A stretch of 64,000 nt of DNA from Augochlora pura. Lineage: Eukaryota > Arthropoda > Insecta > Hymenoptera > Halictidae. The stretch spans positions 1,922,001 through 1,986,000 of the forward strand of contig NC_135781.1 of assembly GCF_028453695.1 (NCBI RefSeq). Reading direction: 5' to 3'. The position numbers were made by a program, and so were the translations under genes. Of the stretch, positions 46,900 through 57,260 are shown piece after piece. How positions within the stretch are numbered: the stretch's first letter is position 1; the number at the start of each line of letters is the position of its first letter. Below the pieces are notes generated by a model that was not told the origin of the DNA, ran no database searches, and saw only the letters and a program-made list of their open reading frames with translations.

Positions 46900-47148
46900 G
46901 AGAGAGAGAGAGAGAGAGAGAGAATAAGAGAGAGAGAGAGACAATGAGAGAGAGAGAGAGAGAGAATAAGAGAGAGAGAGAATGAGAGAGAGAAAGAATA
47001 ATAGAGAAAGAGAGAGAGAATAATAGAGAGAGAGAGAGAGAGAGAGAGAGCCAATAAGAGAGAGAGAATGGGGGAGTGGGAGAGAGTCAATAAGAGAGAG
47101 AGAGAGTCAGTGAGAGAGACAGGAAGAGAGAGAGATTTACGGAGAGAG

Positions 47149-47184
<36 letters not shown>
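46900..47184. repeat. Polypurine tract (GAGAGA/AATAAGAGAG)
   Basis: About 285 bp, with AATAAGAGAGAG and CAATGAGAGAG interruptions. Strand-specific Ser/Leu and Arg/Glu frames are artefacts. Confidence 0.95.
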
Positions 47185-47185
<1 letters not shown>

Positions 47186-47387
47186 CAGTCGGTGGAGTAG
47201 CATTCACGCGCGCCGTTTAAGCCGACTTTACGTGGAAACGACGCTGATATATTTACGCGGCAAGTATAATAACACACTGACAATCTCGGCGGCCATTACG
47301 CCGGGACCCGCGGGGCAAACGTAACAGTTTTCTTTCTCGTCGCGCTGAAAAATTGCCTGCATCTGTAAGTGACGACGACGGGGAGCA
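47185..47387. other. Unique spacer between two polypurine tracts
   Basis: CpG-containing 200-bp segment. No feature is seen. Confidence 0.5.
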
Positions 47388-47456
47388 AGACAGAGATACA
47401 TAGAGAGACATAGAGCAGTAGCCAGAAAAATAGAGAGAAACATAGAGAAATAGAGC

Positions 47457-47493
<37 letters not shown>

Positions 47494-47766
47494 AGAGAGA
47501 CAGAGAGAAATAGAGAGAGGTAGAGGTAGAGAGAGAAATACAGAGAGAGACATAGAGAGAGAAGTAGAGAGAGAAATAAAGAGAGAAGTAGAGAGAGAAA
47601 TAGAGAGAGAAATAAAGAGAGAAGTACAGAGAGAAATAGAGGGAGAAATACATAAAGAAATAGATAGATGAAATACATAAAGAAATAGAAAGAGAAATGG
47701 AGAGAGCCGCATAGAGAGAAATACAGGCAAGAAATATAGAGAGAGAGGGGGAGAAGGAAGATAGAG
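47388..47766. repeat. Polypurine tract with AGAGAGAAATA minisatellite
   Basis: About 380 bp. From 47520 to 47700 it is organised as AGAGAGAAATAGAGAG / AGAGAGAAGTAGAG units of 11-16 bp. Three minus-strand frames of 144-184 codons are Ser/Leu/Tyr/Phe repeat translations. Confidence 0.95.
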
Positions 47767-48320
47767 ATAGTCGCAAGCAGGGTTTCTAGGTCCGCCTCGT
47801 GCATCACCGGTTTATTGTGGTAATTCGAGCGATGGACGAGCCAGACTTACCCGGAAACGACTACTGTCCGCTTATTCCCTCGGTTTTGATCGACGACGCT
47901 GTCGCGTGAGGGGTGGGGGAGGGCCATTGCGACGTTGCCGTTGCCCGGCTTTCCGGATCGAGACCGATGAAATACGGGCCCCGGGTACGAGCGGCGATCG
48001 AAGATTGTAATTAGAGCGGCCTGATTGGAAAGTCGTAGACGCCGCTGCGACGCCGAGGCATTGTCGTAGAAACGGCCCGACCCGGCCCGACTACGCCCGT
48101 CGCGGTCGCTGCCGCATGCGGAGAACGCTTTACGTGTACCGGTTGCGACCTAGTGCACCCGTTCTGATCGTCCTTTCATTATCCATAGTTTGTACAGTTA
48201 GGTTATTGTTTACGGCAAATATTATTAATGGTATTTTTAAGTAGCAAATTTCAATTTTTATGGTAAATGTTATATATTGATTTTAAGTGGGCCCTTTGTT
48301 TTAAGTGGGCGGGAAGGTTC
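47767..48320. other. Unique DNA, no gene seen
   Basis: CpG-rich to 48170, then AT-rich with TTTTAAGTGGGC twice (48281-48310). Confidence 0.5.
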
Positions 48321-48514
48321 CTAAGTAGACCTAACCTATAAGTACCACAAGTCATAAATAGTTTTGTATTTCAACTTGAAATGGCGTCCAGTGGAAATAT
48401 TTCAAACATAAATATTTCTAAGTAGACCTAACCTATAAGTACCATAGGTCATCAATAGTTTTAGATTTCAATTTAAAATGGCGTCGAGTGCAAATGTTTA
48501 AATTATAAACATTT
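48321..48514. repeat. 97-bp tandem duplication
   Basis: CTAAGTAGACCTAACCTATA begins both copies (48321 and 48418, spacing exactly 97). Both contain AAATGGCGTCSAGTGSAAAT. The second copy diverges most at its end. Confidence 0.95.
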
Positions 48515-49108
48515 CTTCTTATTGTTCTTGTTATTCCAGTTCCATATTATTCTTATTTTAGCGGAACGTCCTATTAACCCTTAACGCGGCGGCAACCGGG
48601 CGCATCAGCCCCATAAGCGCGTCTAATAGGCACTCACGGTTGCCGGAACGGCGATCGACCGACCGATCGATCGATCTAATAATGCAAATGGGGCCTCGAT
48701 AAGATATAATCTGTAGTAGCGTGCCGCAATCGGCCGGATAGATTTTCACCGGCGAACTAGTCGCAAACGGCGTGGAGGGAACGAGATAGCGAGAGAGTAA
48801 GAGCGCCCGGGAAAGGCGGCGTTTAAGGCAACGCGATCAACCGGCCGCAGAGCCCCCGTGCAGCGATGCTGCGCTGGACCCGCACTCTCCCGCATTCCGT
48901 GCTTCGCCCTTTAATTAATACGTCCCGCCGTGGTCCGGCTGACTATCCTCTCCTGGATCCCAGTCGATCGACGCGCGTGCACCGGGATCCGAATTCGTTC
49001 CGGAATCGACTTACAGTTTCGCGAATTAGTTTACGGTCGTTAGGCTAACAAGGAGGTGGCAAGGACTGCGAAATCTCGGCCGAGTTGGCTCAGTGCTCGG
49101 AAACGCCT
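48515..49108. other. Unique DNA with a solitary TTAACCCTT end, no gene seen
   Basis: TTAACCCTTAACGCGGCGGC at 48574 resembles the MITE ends. CpG-rich after 48580. No gene is supportable. Confidence 0.5.
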
Positions 49109-49495
49109 TTAACCCTTTCGCTACGAAAGTCCGCCGTGACATTCATGCTATAGTATGAAGCTTCTATAACATAATAATATAGTTACTGAAAATATAAAAC
49201 TTGTGTAAATATTGTTCCAAGCGTTAAATAAAGACTGCGCTTAATAATATAATTACTAAAAATGTAAAAGCTGTATAAATATTGTCCTAAGGGTTAAATA
49301 AAAACTGTGCTTGGTAAAACAATTTTTTTTTTTAAACGAACAATGTTGTTTCTAACTTTAATATTAAGAGGTATTTATTAATATAAAATTTTGTTATTTA
49401 TACCAGTCATTGCGTCATTACCGAGGTCATTGCTCGTCTATAGTGATCGTCGCATGGATGACGTATATATACGTCACTCGTACCGAAAGGGTTAA
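49109..49495. mobile_element. TTAA-flanked MITE, piggyBac-type ends (387 bp)
   Basis: The left end is TTAACCCTTTCGCTACGA. The right end on the opposite strand is TTAACCCTTTCGGTACGA, so 17 of 18 positions match. Just inside the right end is the perfect palindrome GACGTATATATACGTC (49460-49475). The interior is AT-rich, has a partial internal duplication (about 49185-49310, AAAATRTAAAACTTGTRTAA and TAAATAAARACTGTGCTT seen twice), and has no open frame. Best-preserved member of the TTAA group in the window. Confidence 0.85.
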
Positions 49496-50889
49496 TGAAT
49501 CTTCGACCGGCGATTTTTGTTTCCGATTTTCCTCGAACATTCCTCGACACGTGCGCAATGACTAGAACGCAGACGGAATCCAGCGTCAGGGCAGAAACTA
49601 AGCCGATCGATGATTTACGATTATGACTGACGCGGTAACGTGTTACTGATTAATGATTGCGATTACTAAAGTAATTCGGTAAGCATGACCGATGGGCGAC
49701 TCGAGTGATCGCTTGACCGTGATTTGTCGATCGTTTGAGGAGTTAATATTAATTTTGTGACATTATTAATGATAATTGTTTTGGGCTATTTGTTATAGTA
49801 TTTATTTGTTGAAATATTCGTGGTAATATTTAGTTTAGAATTGACTTTATTAATTTGATTAATTCACCACAATTGCTTTCATTATATTAATTATAATATT
49901 AATTTTCGAACATTTAGTTTAGAATATTTATAACAATATTCATGTTAGAATAATAACGTTAAAATATTTTTAATAATATTTATTCTACAACGTATATAAT
50001 AACATTCATTTTAAAATATCCATTTAACAATATTCACAGTAACAATTTCACATATATTTTACAGTAACATTTTGGAATATTTATAACATTTATTACAGAA
50101 TATTTATAACATCTATTACAGAACATTTATAATAACATCTATTACAACCACTTAGAAAATTGATCAGAAAATAGCCGGTTGCTCTATACCCCCACATACC
50201 CGTTATTCAGCAATTCCGGCAATGTTTTCGCGAGAATGCATTTATCGCGTGGCGTTCCGTGAATGGAAAGTTTCGCCCGGCTAGTTTCTGTACGGATCAG
50301 CGCGATCCTGTTGATCTTGTATCATTGGAAGGAGGACTGTGTTCGCCAACCCCGCCGCCGTGGAAGTTACACACACACACACACATACGCGCGCGCGCAC
50401 GCGATACGATGGAGTTAATAGAGTCGGCGTTTATGAAGTCGCGCGGCGGCACAGACAGCAGACAAATCGATAACGACGTCGTTAGGAGACGGTCGCGGGT
50501 GACCGTTATTCGCACGGACGAGCGGGCGACGCTTTCAATCGACCCCCGGGTGCCCGTTCAAGTGAAAACGCGAATTAACTTTCGCCGCGGTAAACCATCT
50601 ATCTTCGCACGCTACATTAGGTAGCCAACACCACCACCCCCTCCCTCCCTCCCTTTGCTCGTGTGTCCCGCCGTGCTTTTTCATCCTTTGAATATTGTGC
50701 AACGATATTTGACGCCGCACCAAAGATGTCTTGCTTCCTCCTTCCTGCTTGCGCACACTTGTAACAGGATCGTGAAACATTGTTCGCGCGATCGTTTCGG
50801 TCGACTGTTAGAGAAATTTTAATCTTGGTGACTGGGAAACGAAGGGGTTAATATTGGAGAAATGTGGACAGTGGAGTGTAACGGTTTTA
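49496..50889. other. Unique DNA with a 23-bp repeat and (CA)n, no gene seen
   Basis: AT-rich 49740-50150, including 23-26 bp units of GAATATTTATAACATCTATT at 50073-50145. (AC)n lies at 50369-50385, followed by GC alternation to 50399. A reverse TTAACCCCTTCG end terminates at 50851. The 121-codon frame at 50259 shows no domain. Confidence 0.5.
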
Positions 50890-51105
50890 ATAGACTTTTT
50901 ACAAAGTAGAGAATTAGGGAATTTTTGAAAGTGATATTGTTAATCGCTAAAATTGTTTAATTACGTTCCAGATTAATTTTTATATTAACAAATTATAGAT
51001 TTACAAAATTGTTGGAAATGATATTGTTAATATAAATAATCACTGAAATTGTTTCACGACGTTTTATAGTAATCTTTGTATTAACAAAATGTAGATTAGA
51101 AAAAT
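50890..51105. repeat. 87-bp tandem repeat, about 2.4 copies
   Basis: RTGATATTGTTAAT occurs at 50931 and 51018, flanked in register by AAATTGTTTAATTACG / AAATTGTTTCACGACG and ATTAACAAAWTRTAGATT. AT-rich and non-coding. Confidence 0.85.
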
Positions 51106-52192
51106 TATTAAAATTAAAACTGTCCTAACAAGCAAAAATTGGAATATAATTTATTTAAAATTGAAACAACAAAATTCAATTATCTTTTGCAATATACAAT
51201 CTAACGACAAATTGTCGTCATTTGGCTATAGGCAATTGTTCGCCAACCGACGACTTCTCGTCAAGACGAACGAATGTGTGTTAACAACGACGCCCAGGAT
51301 GACGAACGATCAAACCAGCTTCCGTATTTCAGGTTTATCGGTCGTTGCATCGACCGTGATGCCGGCCCAGTTTCATCGGAATCGAACGATCGGCCGGCGT
51401 CCTTTAGCGTCGTCGCTCCTCCTCAGCTTTTATTGCGACCCGGCTCAGACGTTTCGCATTCGCCGGTACCGTGTCCGCCGGCGTCTGGCCGCGAGACGAT
51501 TCTCGCAAACGGCCGCGTGGACGGCCAAGAATCCGCCGATTTCCGGGTCAATTGAACGGCCGATGAGTCGAGGCGGCCGTGCCGTGCTTCGTGCTTTTAG
51601 CATGCCGCCGATAGAGGAAATGGAGCTCATCCTATCGCTCTTAATCCGTCTTGCTACTTTCAATCGCCGGTTGCCAAGAGAACTGCTCGCGCTCGACACG
51701 GAGACGCGTGCGCGCCGATTTATTCGATTTTTCGCGGGAGCCAACGAGGCGGTCTCGTTCGCCGTGGAGGGGAACCGGACGGTGCCGCAAGTCGCTCAAG
51801 CTCTTTATTAGCGAATTAACATAATTATACCATAAACCACGACGTCTTTATTACCGTCGGTGTTTATGCAACCCGTCATCCCGACCGCCATCTGTCCGCG
51901 CTACCACTTTTCGCAACGCGTCGCGGTCTACGAAGAGCACGTCGTCAACGTGAAAAATCAATTTTTATTACTACTTTTTATTTGTAATCTAAAGACTTTA
52001 TTTTTATATAAATAATTGAGATAAAATGAAAAAGTAATACCTAACAATTTAAAAACTAGTTAGAGTGTCAAAGATCGCGTTGCTTCTGCTGTTTCAAGTA
52101 TCTAACTCTTTTGTTGCTGTTTCTTTAATATTAATTTATTCAAAGTTTATAATAATAGTTTTAACTATTAATGGACATAGATGAAGTAATTA
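51106..52192. other. Unique DNA with the longest frame in non-repetitive sequence, no gene confirmed
   Basis: A 216-codon plus-strand frame runs from 51161 to 51811. Its first part is AT-rich and its second part is CpG-rich, rich in Arg, Ala and Ser. I recognise no domain, signal peptide or membrane segment. Another-phase plus frame (51274-51555) and a minus frame (51445-51744) overlap it. It is more likely an accidental frame in G+C-rich DNA than a gene, but it is the one frame not explained by repeats. Confidence 0.3.
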
Positions 52193-52376
52193 CAAGCAAC
52201 TTTTTCCTTTGCAGAAATCTTCTCCGAGCCATCGTTAACGAGTGATTAACGAAAAACGTTGACCAATAGAAAGCAAGCTCCGCCTCTTGGCCCTCTCATT
52301 GGTCAACGTTTTTCGTCAATAACTCGTTAACTACGCTTCGTAGAACATTTTCGCAAAGGAGAAAGTTGCTTGAAAG
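52193..52376. mobile_element. Foldback element, about 184 bp, with arms of about 80 bp
   Basis: The left arm runs ACAAGCAACTTTTTCCTTTG, GTTAACGAGTGATTAACGAA, CGTTGACCAATAGAAAG. The right arm, inverted, reads CAAGCAACTTTCTCCTTTGC, GTTAACGAGTTATTGACGAA, CGTTGACCAATGAGAGGGCC. It is closely related to the element at 39226 and to the 145-bp satellite. No coding capacity. The arms are more alike here than at 39226, suggesting a younger or better-kept copy. Confidence 0.9.
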
Positions 52377-52504
52377 TTGCTTTCTAACTGTATATTGTTT
52401 ATGCAAAATTTAGCTTTGGATTTTCTTTAAAAAGTTATTAAGATATTTAGCTCGAGAATTAATTAGTTTAGAAGATATGATTTTTATTGCTAGCGACCAT
52501 AAAA

Positions 52505-52538
<34 letters not shown>

Positions 52539-54069
52539 CGACCGACATTCCGGCGCTCCCATAGCCGGCAACGAATGCGGACTCCGTGCCGCGATTCCCG
52601 AAGCACGATCCCCGCGAAAAAACATTATCGATTCCGTTTCGCCGCGGCCGATGAAAAATTAATAGCGCGACAGCGAACCGTGAACGGAGTGCCAGAGTCG
52701 TCCTCCACCGTTCCGGATCCTTGCAGCCGACCCTCCGCGATTCCACCCCCCGGCCTCCTCCTCTCTCACAGATCTTCGCCGACACTCGCCTCCGACGCGA
52801 TACGACACAAATCGCATTATCTTCGTATCGTTGGCTCGGACACGCGACAACCTGGACACAAAGGGGGGCGACGACGAGCGAGGATTTTCACGGTGCCTTG
52901 ATTCGACATTCCCTGCGCCCCCGCGCGCTTACCAAACGGCACCCTTCGCGCGCCCTTCGCGAGCTCCAATGTAATCGACGAGCTCCGATCGGCGTCGAAT
53001 GGTTTGTCGGCAAAACCGAGATGATAGGAGCTCGAAGTTTTGTTGTGTTGGGTCGAGGTTATCTTTAGGGTTATGTCCCTATGATTTTGTTCAATCTATT
53101 TATTTATTTAATAATTTTTATTTTTGCATAAGAAACAATTAACAAATATTTTAACATTGTAGACTAATAAATAACAAATTACACGTGAATAACAAATTAC
53201 TACATCAACAGCAAATTGTTAATAAAAAATCAACAAATATTGAATATCGAAGCCTCTCCTTGTTTCAATTGTTCACTTACGAATAAAGTCCGCATATTAC
53301 AATTACATAACAAAAAGAAAGAAACATCGATATTGTTTATTGCCGGTAACGGTGGCGGTGGCGGCGGCAGAACCGTTGCTCGTGCATCGATACCGTGATA
53401 ACAGCACCTCCGGGCGTGCCCCCGGTTTAAAAAGGAACGCGATAAGGCCGCGAGTTTATGGTTATTCCTTCAATTAAGCCGATACAACGAGCCACTTAAG
53501 CCGCCAGTGATTTTCGCCCGCTTTCTCACCGTCACCCGTGGTTACGTTTTATTGTCGCCTCCTTCCCCCTCCTTCCCTCCGCGCGCTCCACGCCCCTTCA
53601 TTTCCAATTAAAACGATGTCCCGACCTGTTTTTTTCCCTCCACCCCCGTCGCCCCCCCCCCCCGTGACCCCCGGCCTTGCCTCTCGACATTGTGTTGACG
53701 CTCCTTTATAGCTCGTCTATTGTCCGCTACAAGGGATCAACGACAGCCGATTATACCTTGCAACCAACCACCCACCACCGCCACCACCGCCCCTTACCCC
53801 CTCCACACCGTCCTCGTGCTATCCTTCCTTCCGCATCCCTGCCCGACCACTTTATGGACTCGCTGTAATTGATTCGCCGTTTTTCCTTATCCCGTTGTTA
53901 AACAAAACGCCGCCGTCGACGTCGTCGTCGTCGTGACGGTATATAATCGTCGATAGATCGTCGACCAAATTCGTCGGACGACGATCGCTTTTGTAGGGAC
54001 GAAGATGATTGGTACAAATTATTGGGACGCGATGGTCTGATATGGTCAAGAAGCGAGGATGAGATAAGA
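52377..54069. other. Unique DNA with microsatellite, no gene confirmed
   Basis: (CT)n lies at 52505-52537. CpG-rich at 52540-53040 with overlapping frames on both strands. AT-rich at 53080-53330. A GGCGGTGGCGGCGG run is near 53353. C12 is at 53652-53663 and CCACC repeats are near 53770. No domain is recognised. Confidence 0.45.
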
Positions 54070-54145
54070 GAAGAGCAAGGTGGGAGCAGAACAGGGTAGA
54101 GAAGAGCAAGGTAGGAGCAGAACAGGGTGGGGAAGAGCAGAGCAC
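54070..54145. repeat. 31-bp minisatellite, about 2.5 copies
   Basis: GAAGAGCAAGGTGGGAGCAG begins at 54070 and recurs at 54101 and 54132 (exact 31-bp steps), with AACAGGGTRGR between. Confidence 0.95.
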
Positions 54146-54183
54146 GGCGCCTACGGGGCCAGCATCGTCCGAGCAGAAAGAAA

Positions 54184-54310
54184 AGGTGAAGGAAACGTCG
54201 GCCGGCGCGCGGGTATCGGGGGAAGCAAACGTGGGCTAGCGGGGATCGGGGGAAGCAAACTTGGGCTAGCGGGGATCGGGGGAAGGAAACGTCGACCGGC
54301 GGGTAGCGGG
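54184..54310. repeat. 30-bp G-rich minisatellite, about 4 copies
   Basis: GGGGATCGGGGGAAGCAAAC recurs at 54211, 54241 and 54271 in exact 30-bp steps, with diverged half-copies on each side. The 164-codon frame at 54080 reads it as a ten-residue Gly-rich repeat. I regard the frame as non-coding. Confidence 0.95.
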
Positions 54311-54524
54311 GCAACAATGCGAGAGGACGTTATCCGAGGCCGGGACCCGTGGCTTTTGGCGCGCGCTACACCCCCGTCGCCGGATTTCATTTTATTTCCG
54401 GTCCACCTTTCGGCTCGCCCTTTTGTGGATCGCCGCTCGACCGCGCGGACAGGGATTTTTCGCCACCGTCGACCGACTCCCCCTTTTCGCCACCCCCGTT
54501 CTTCGTCTTTATCATCGAACGTGT

Positions 54525-54630
54525 ACCGTGGCACACAGAGGCCGGACGGGTACAACACAGCGACCGTATCGTGACACACAGAAGGCAATACAGCGACCGT
54601 ATCGTGACACACGGAGGGCAACACAGCGGA
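54525..54630. repeat. 33-bp minisatellite, about 3 copies
   Basis: CAGCGACCGTATCGTGACAC at 54558 recurs at 54591, with the start of a third at 54624 and a diverged copy upstream. Because 33 is divisible by three, frames on both strands show an 11-residue period. Confidence 0.95.
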
Positions 54631-56142
54631 CCCGGGATTTCGCAGTGAGCCAAAGACCAGGACTTAAGACACTTTCGCCCGGCGTGGTCCGTTTGTCCGC
54701 TTCTTTCTTCGCGACGCGTCGTTATCCGCCGCTGTCCGAGCCCCTTTGATTGGAGCGTCCCTCACCGCCCCCCGTGAATGGGTGTTTCCGTCCACCCTGC
54801 CGAATGTTTCCGATCCGAAAGCCCTGCGTTATAGTGGACGATCGTTCGTCGCCCTTTCTAGGTTATGTGGCATTTCCCTTGGTGATTGTCTCCCATGGAA
54901 AGGTGCCCTCTTCGCAATTGTTTTTTGAAGGGGTTGGAGAAGCCAAGGAGAGGGGAGAAGGGGTAGAAAGTGAATCAGGGTCGCTAGTTTATGGCAAAGA
55001 GAATTTTTATGGTAAATAGTTAAATAATTAGTTATAGTTTAAATAATTACTTACTGATATGGTGGAATATATGATATGGTGGAATATACAATAATATTGT
55101 GGAATATGTGATATGGTGGGGCGATGGATGGAAAATCTGTGTCACTTAATTTTTTAATGGGGTGGTTTTTTTTCCTGGGCGATATTTATACTATTTTTAC
55201 TATTTATTACTATTATTATACTATATTTACCATTTATTGTTATTATTACACTATTTTACTTTATTTACTATTTACTACTATTTATTACTATACTATTTAA
55301 ATTAATAGTATAATTATTAGTAATTAAATTGCTATCGATTGAAATTGAGATATTTAAAGGTCGCATTTCAAAAAAGATTAAAATGTATCTACATATACAA
55401 TAGCAATGCGTCATACTGTTCGACTGTATCTAAAAGACTGATATTTACAACTTTTATTAAAACAACAGCAATTGTTAAGTGAATAATGTACGCGTTATTG
55501 GACTCGGCAACAAAAAGTGACAAACGGACTTCGGTCACTTACAAAATAAGCGGCTCATATATTTCACGTGTTTGTTGCTATTGGATTTTCATCGTTGCTA
55601 CGTACATCGCTTTTGTTACAAACAGATATTGATTAATAAATCCGTGCAGAGGATTTATCGATTCGTAAATCTCTATCAAGGATTCATTGATTAATAAATC
55701 AGTGAATTGGATAAAAGGTTTTATACAGACAATATTTTTTGAATCCAGTAACATTGATGATATCCGACAGTGGTATTAAATAAATTATTTTAACACTAGG
55801 AACAACAACGAAAGACTATTCAAAACTAGCCATGGAGAATCTTTAAATTATTATAATTACAGTAATAGGAAATATTACGTGATTTATAAGAAATAAGTCG
55901 AAGCCAAAACATGTTCTGTAAATGGCTTGCGGTGAACTTCGACACTAAACATTTCGCAAAATAATTAATTAAAACGAATGAAAGTAACTTAAACAATCGA
56001 ATATTATACTTCTCGATTAATTTATCAATTAAGCAACTCTATATTTACAGTGATTGTTCACGAAGCGCGTTTCTCTAAATTCGATCGCTCGATACAATTT
56101 CTAGGTTATGTACCTAAAATGGAAAAAGAAAATTTTTAAAAA
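54631..56142. other. Unique DNA, no gene seen
   Basis: G+C-rich to 54930. At 55054-55115 there are about four copies of TGATATGGTGGAATATA. Positions 55180-55320 are TACTATTTATTACTATT low-complexity. At 55682-55707 there is a small hairpin (ATTCATTGATT / AATCAGTGAAT). No gene is supportable. Confidence 0.5.
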
Positions 56143-56471
56143 TTGGAGAGAGAGAGAGAGAGAGAGTGAAATTGAGAGAAAAAGAGAGGGAGAAATAGTG
56201 ATAGATAAATAAAAAGCGAAAGAGAGAGACAAATAGAAAAAGAATTTGAAAAGAGCGAGAGGGAGAGAGAGAGGGAGAGTGAGAGAGAGAAGGTGAAATT
56301 GACAGAAAAAGAGAGACAGAAATAGTGATAGCAATAGTGGTAGATAAATAAAAAGAGAGGGAAAGAGATAAATAGAAAAAGAGAAATGGGAAGAGAGTTG
56401 GAAAAAGAATTGTAAAAAGGGAAAAAGAGAGGGCGAGGGAGTGATTGAGAGGGAGAGAGGGAGAGGGTATG
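56143..56471. repeat. Polypurine tract with an internal duplication
   Basis: About 330 bp of GA-rich sequence. GTGAAATTGAGAGAAAAAGA near 56167 is echoed by GTGAAATTGACAGAAAAAGA near 56293, and GTAGATAAATAAAAAG-like strings follow both, indicating a duplication of roughly 126 bp. The 167-codon minus-strand frame is an artefact. Confidence 0.85.
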
Positions 56472-56949
56472 GAGAGCGTTCGGTATCGTTTTAATGGCCG
56501 GAGCGCACTCCACGATGAAAACTCGTCGGCGTTTGTCCGTTTTTGATCGGGGCGAGCGCGCGCGCGCGCCGCGCGAGCATCTAGGATCCGTAAAAAGCCC
56601 TAGCTGCGGCGTATTTGCATAGGTAATTGCACGTTGCACACGCCGGCTTGTTGTTGATACAATCGAATTGGGTTGACGGTGATTTTATTTTCGTACCGCT
56701 TTGACCGAGATTCGCGCGCGCGCGCCCGCGCGGCGAAACCTGTCGCCCGCTTACATTTCACCGGGAATGTTTGAACGGACTCTTTTTATGTTAATCGTTT
56801 TCCATTTGTGTTAAAGCGCACGTTCGTTCGTCAGGGTTGTTACTTGGCAAATATATCCACCACGGCGACGGCCTCGAAACTTATCGTCTGCCTGATGTGA
56901 CCGATTCGAAATTGTTATGAAAAATATGGGGAAAAGGAATGGCTGAATT
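56472..56949. other. CpG-rich unique DNA, no gene seen
   Basis: GCGCGCGCGC runs at 56557-56568 and 56714-56730. No supportable feature. Confidence 0.5.
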
Positions 56950-57260
56950 CGACGTCTTATTTCAGGACGTTGAAGGAATAAAGATGACGTTTTGAAGACG
57001 TTTAGAAGACGTTTCGAAGACGCTTTAATTTGTAACATAAGACGTTTTTAGGACGTTCGTAGGCCGTTCGTAAGCCGTTCGAGATATCTAAAGACGTTTA
57101 AAAGACGCCTCAATTTGTAACACACGACGTTTTTAAGACGTTCGTAGACCGTTCGTAGGACATTCGAAACATCTTAATGACGTCTTCATTCATAAGATAG
57201 GACGTTTTTGGGACGTTCCTAGGCCATTCACAAGACATTCGTGACGTCTTAAAAAACTTC
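56950..57260. repeat. GACGTC-family tandem array, about 80-bp period
   Basis: GACGTTTTTAGGACGTTCGT at 57041 recurs as GACGTTTTTAAGACGTTCGT at 57126 and GACGTTTTTGGGACGTTCCT at 57201 (spacings 85 and 75). TTTGTAACAYAMGACG precedes two copies. Earlier bases are short AGACGTTT repeats. Confidence 0.9.

Noticed and set aside
47228..47807. Minus-strand frames of 182, 184 and 144 codons
   Set aside because: All three phases are open because of the AGAGAGAAATA repeat. No unique domain.
49085..49105. A second D-arm-like string (TTGGCTCAGTGCTCGG)
   Set aside because: No matching anticodon or T-arm, and it adjoins the MITE left end.
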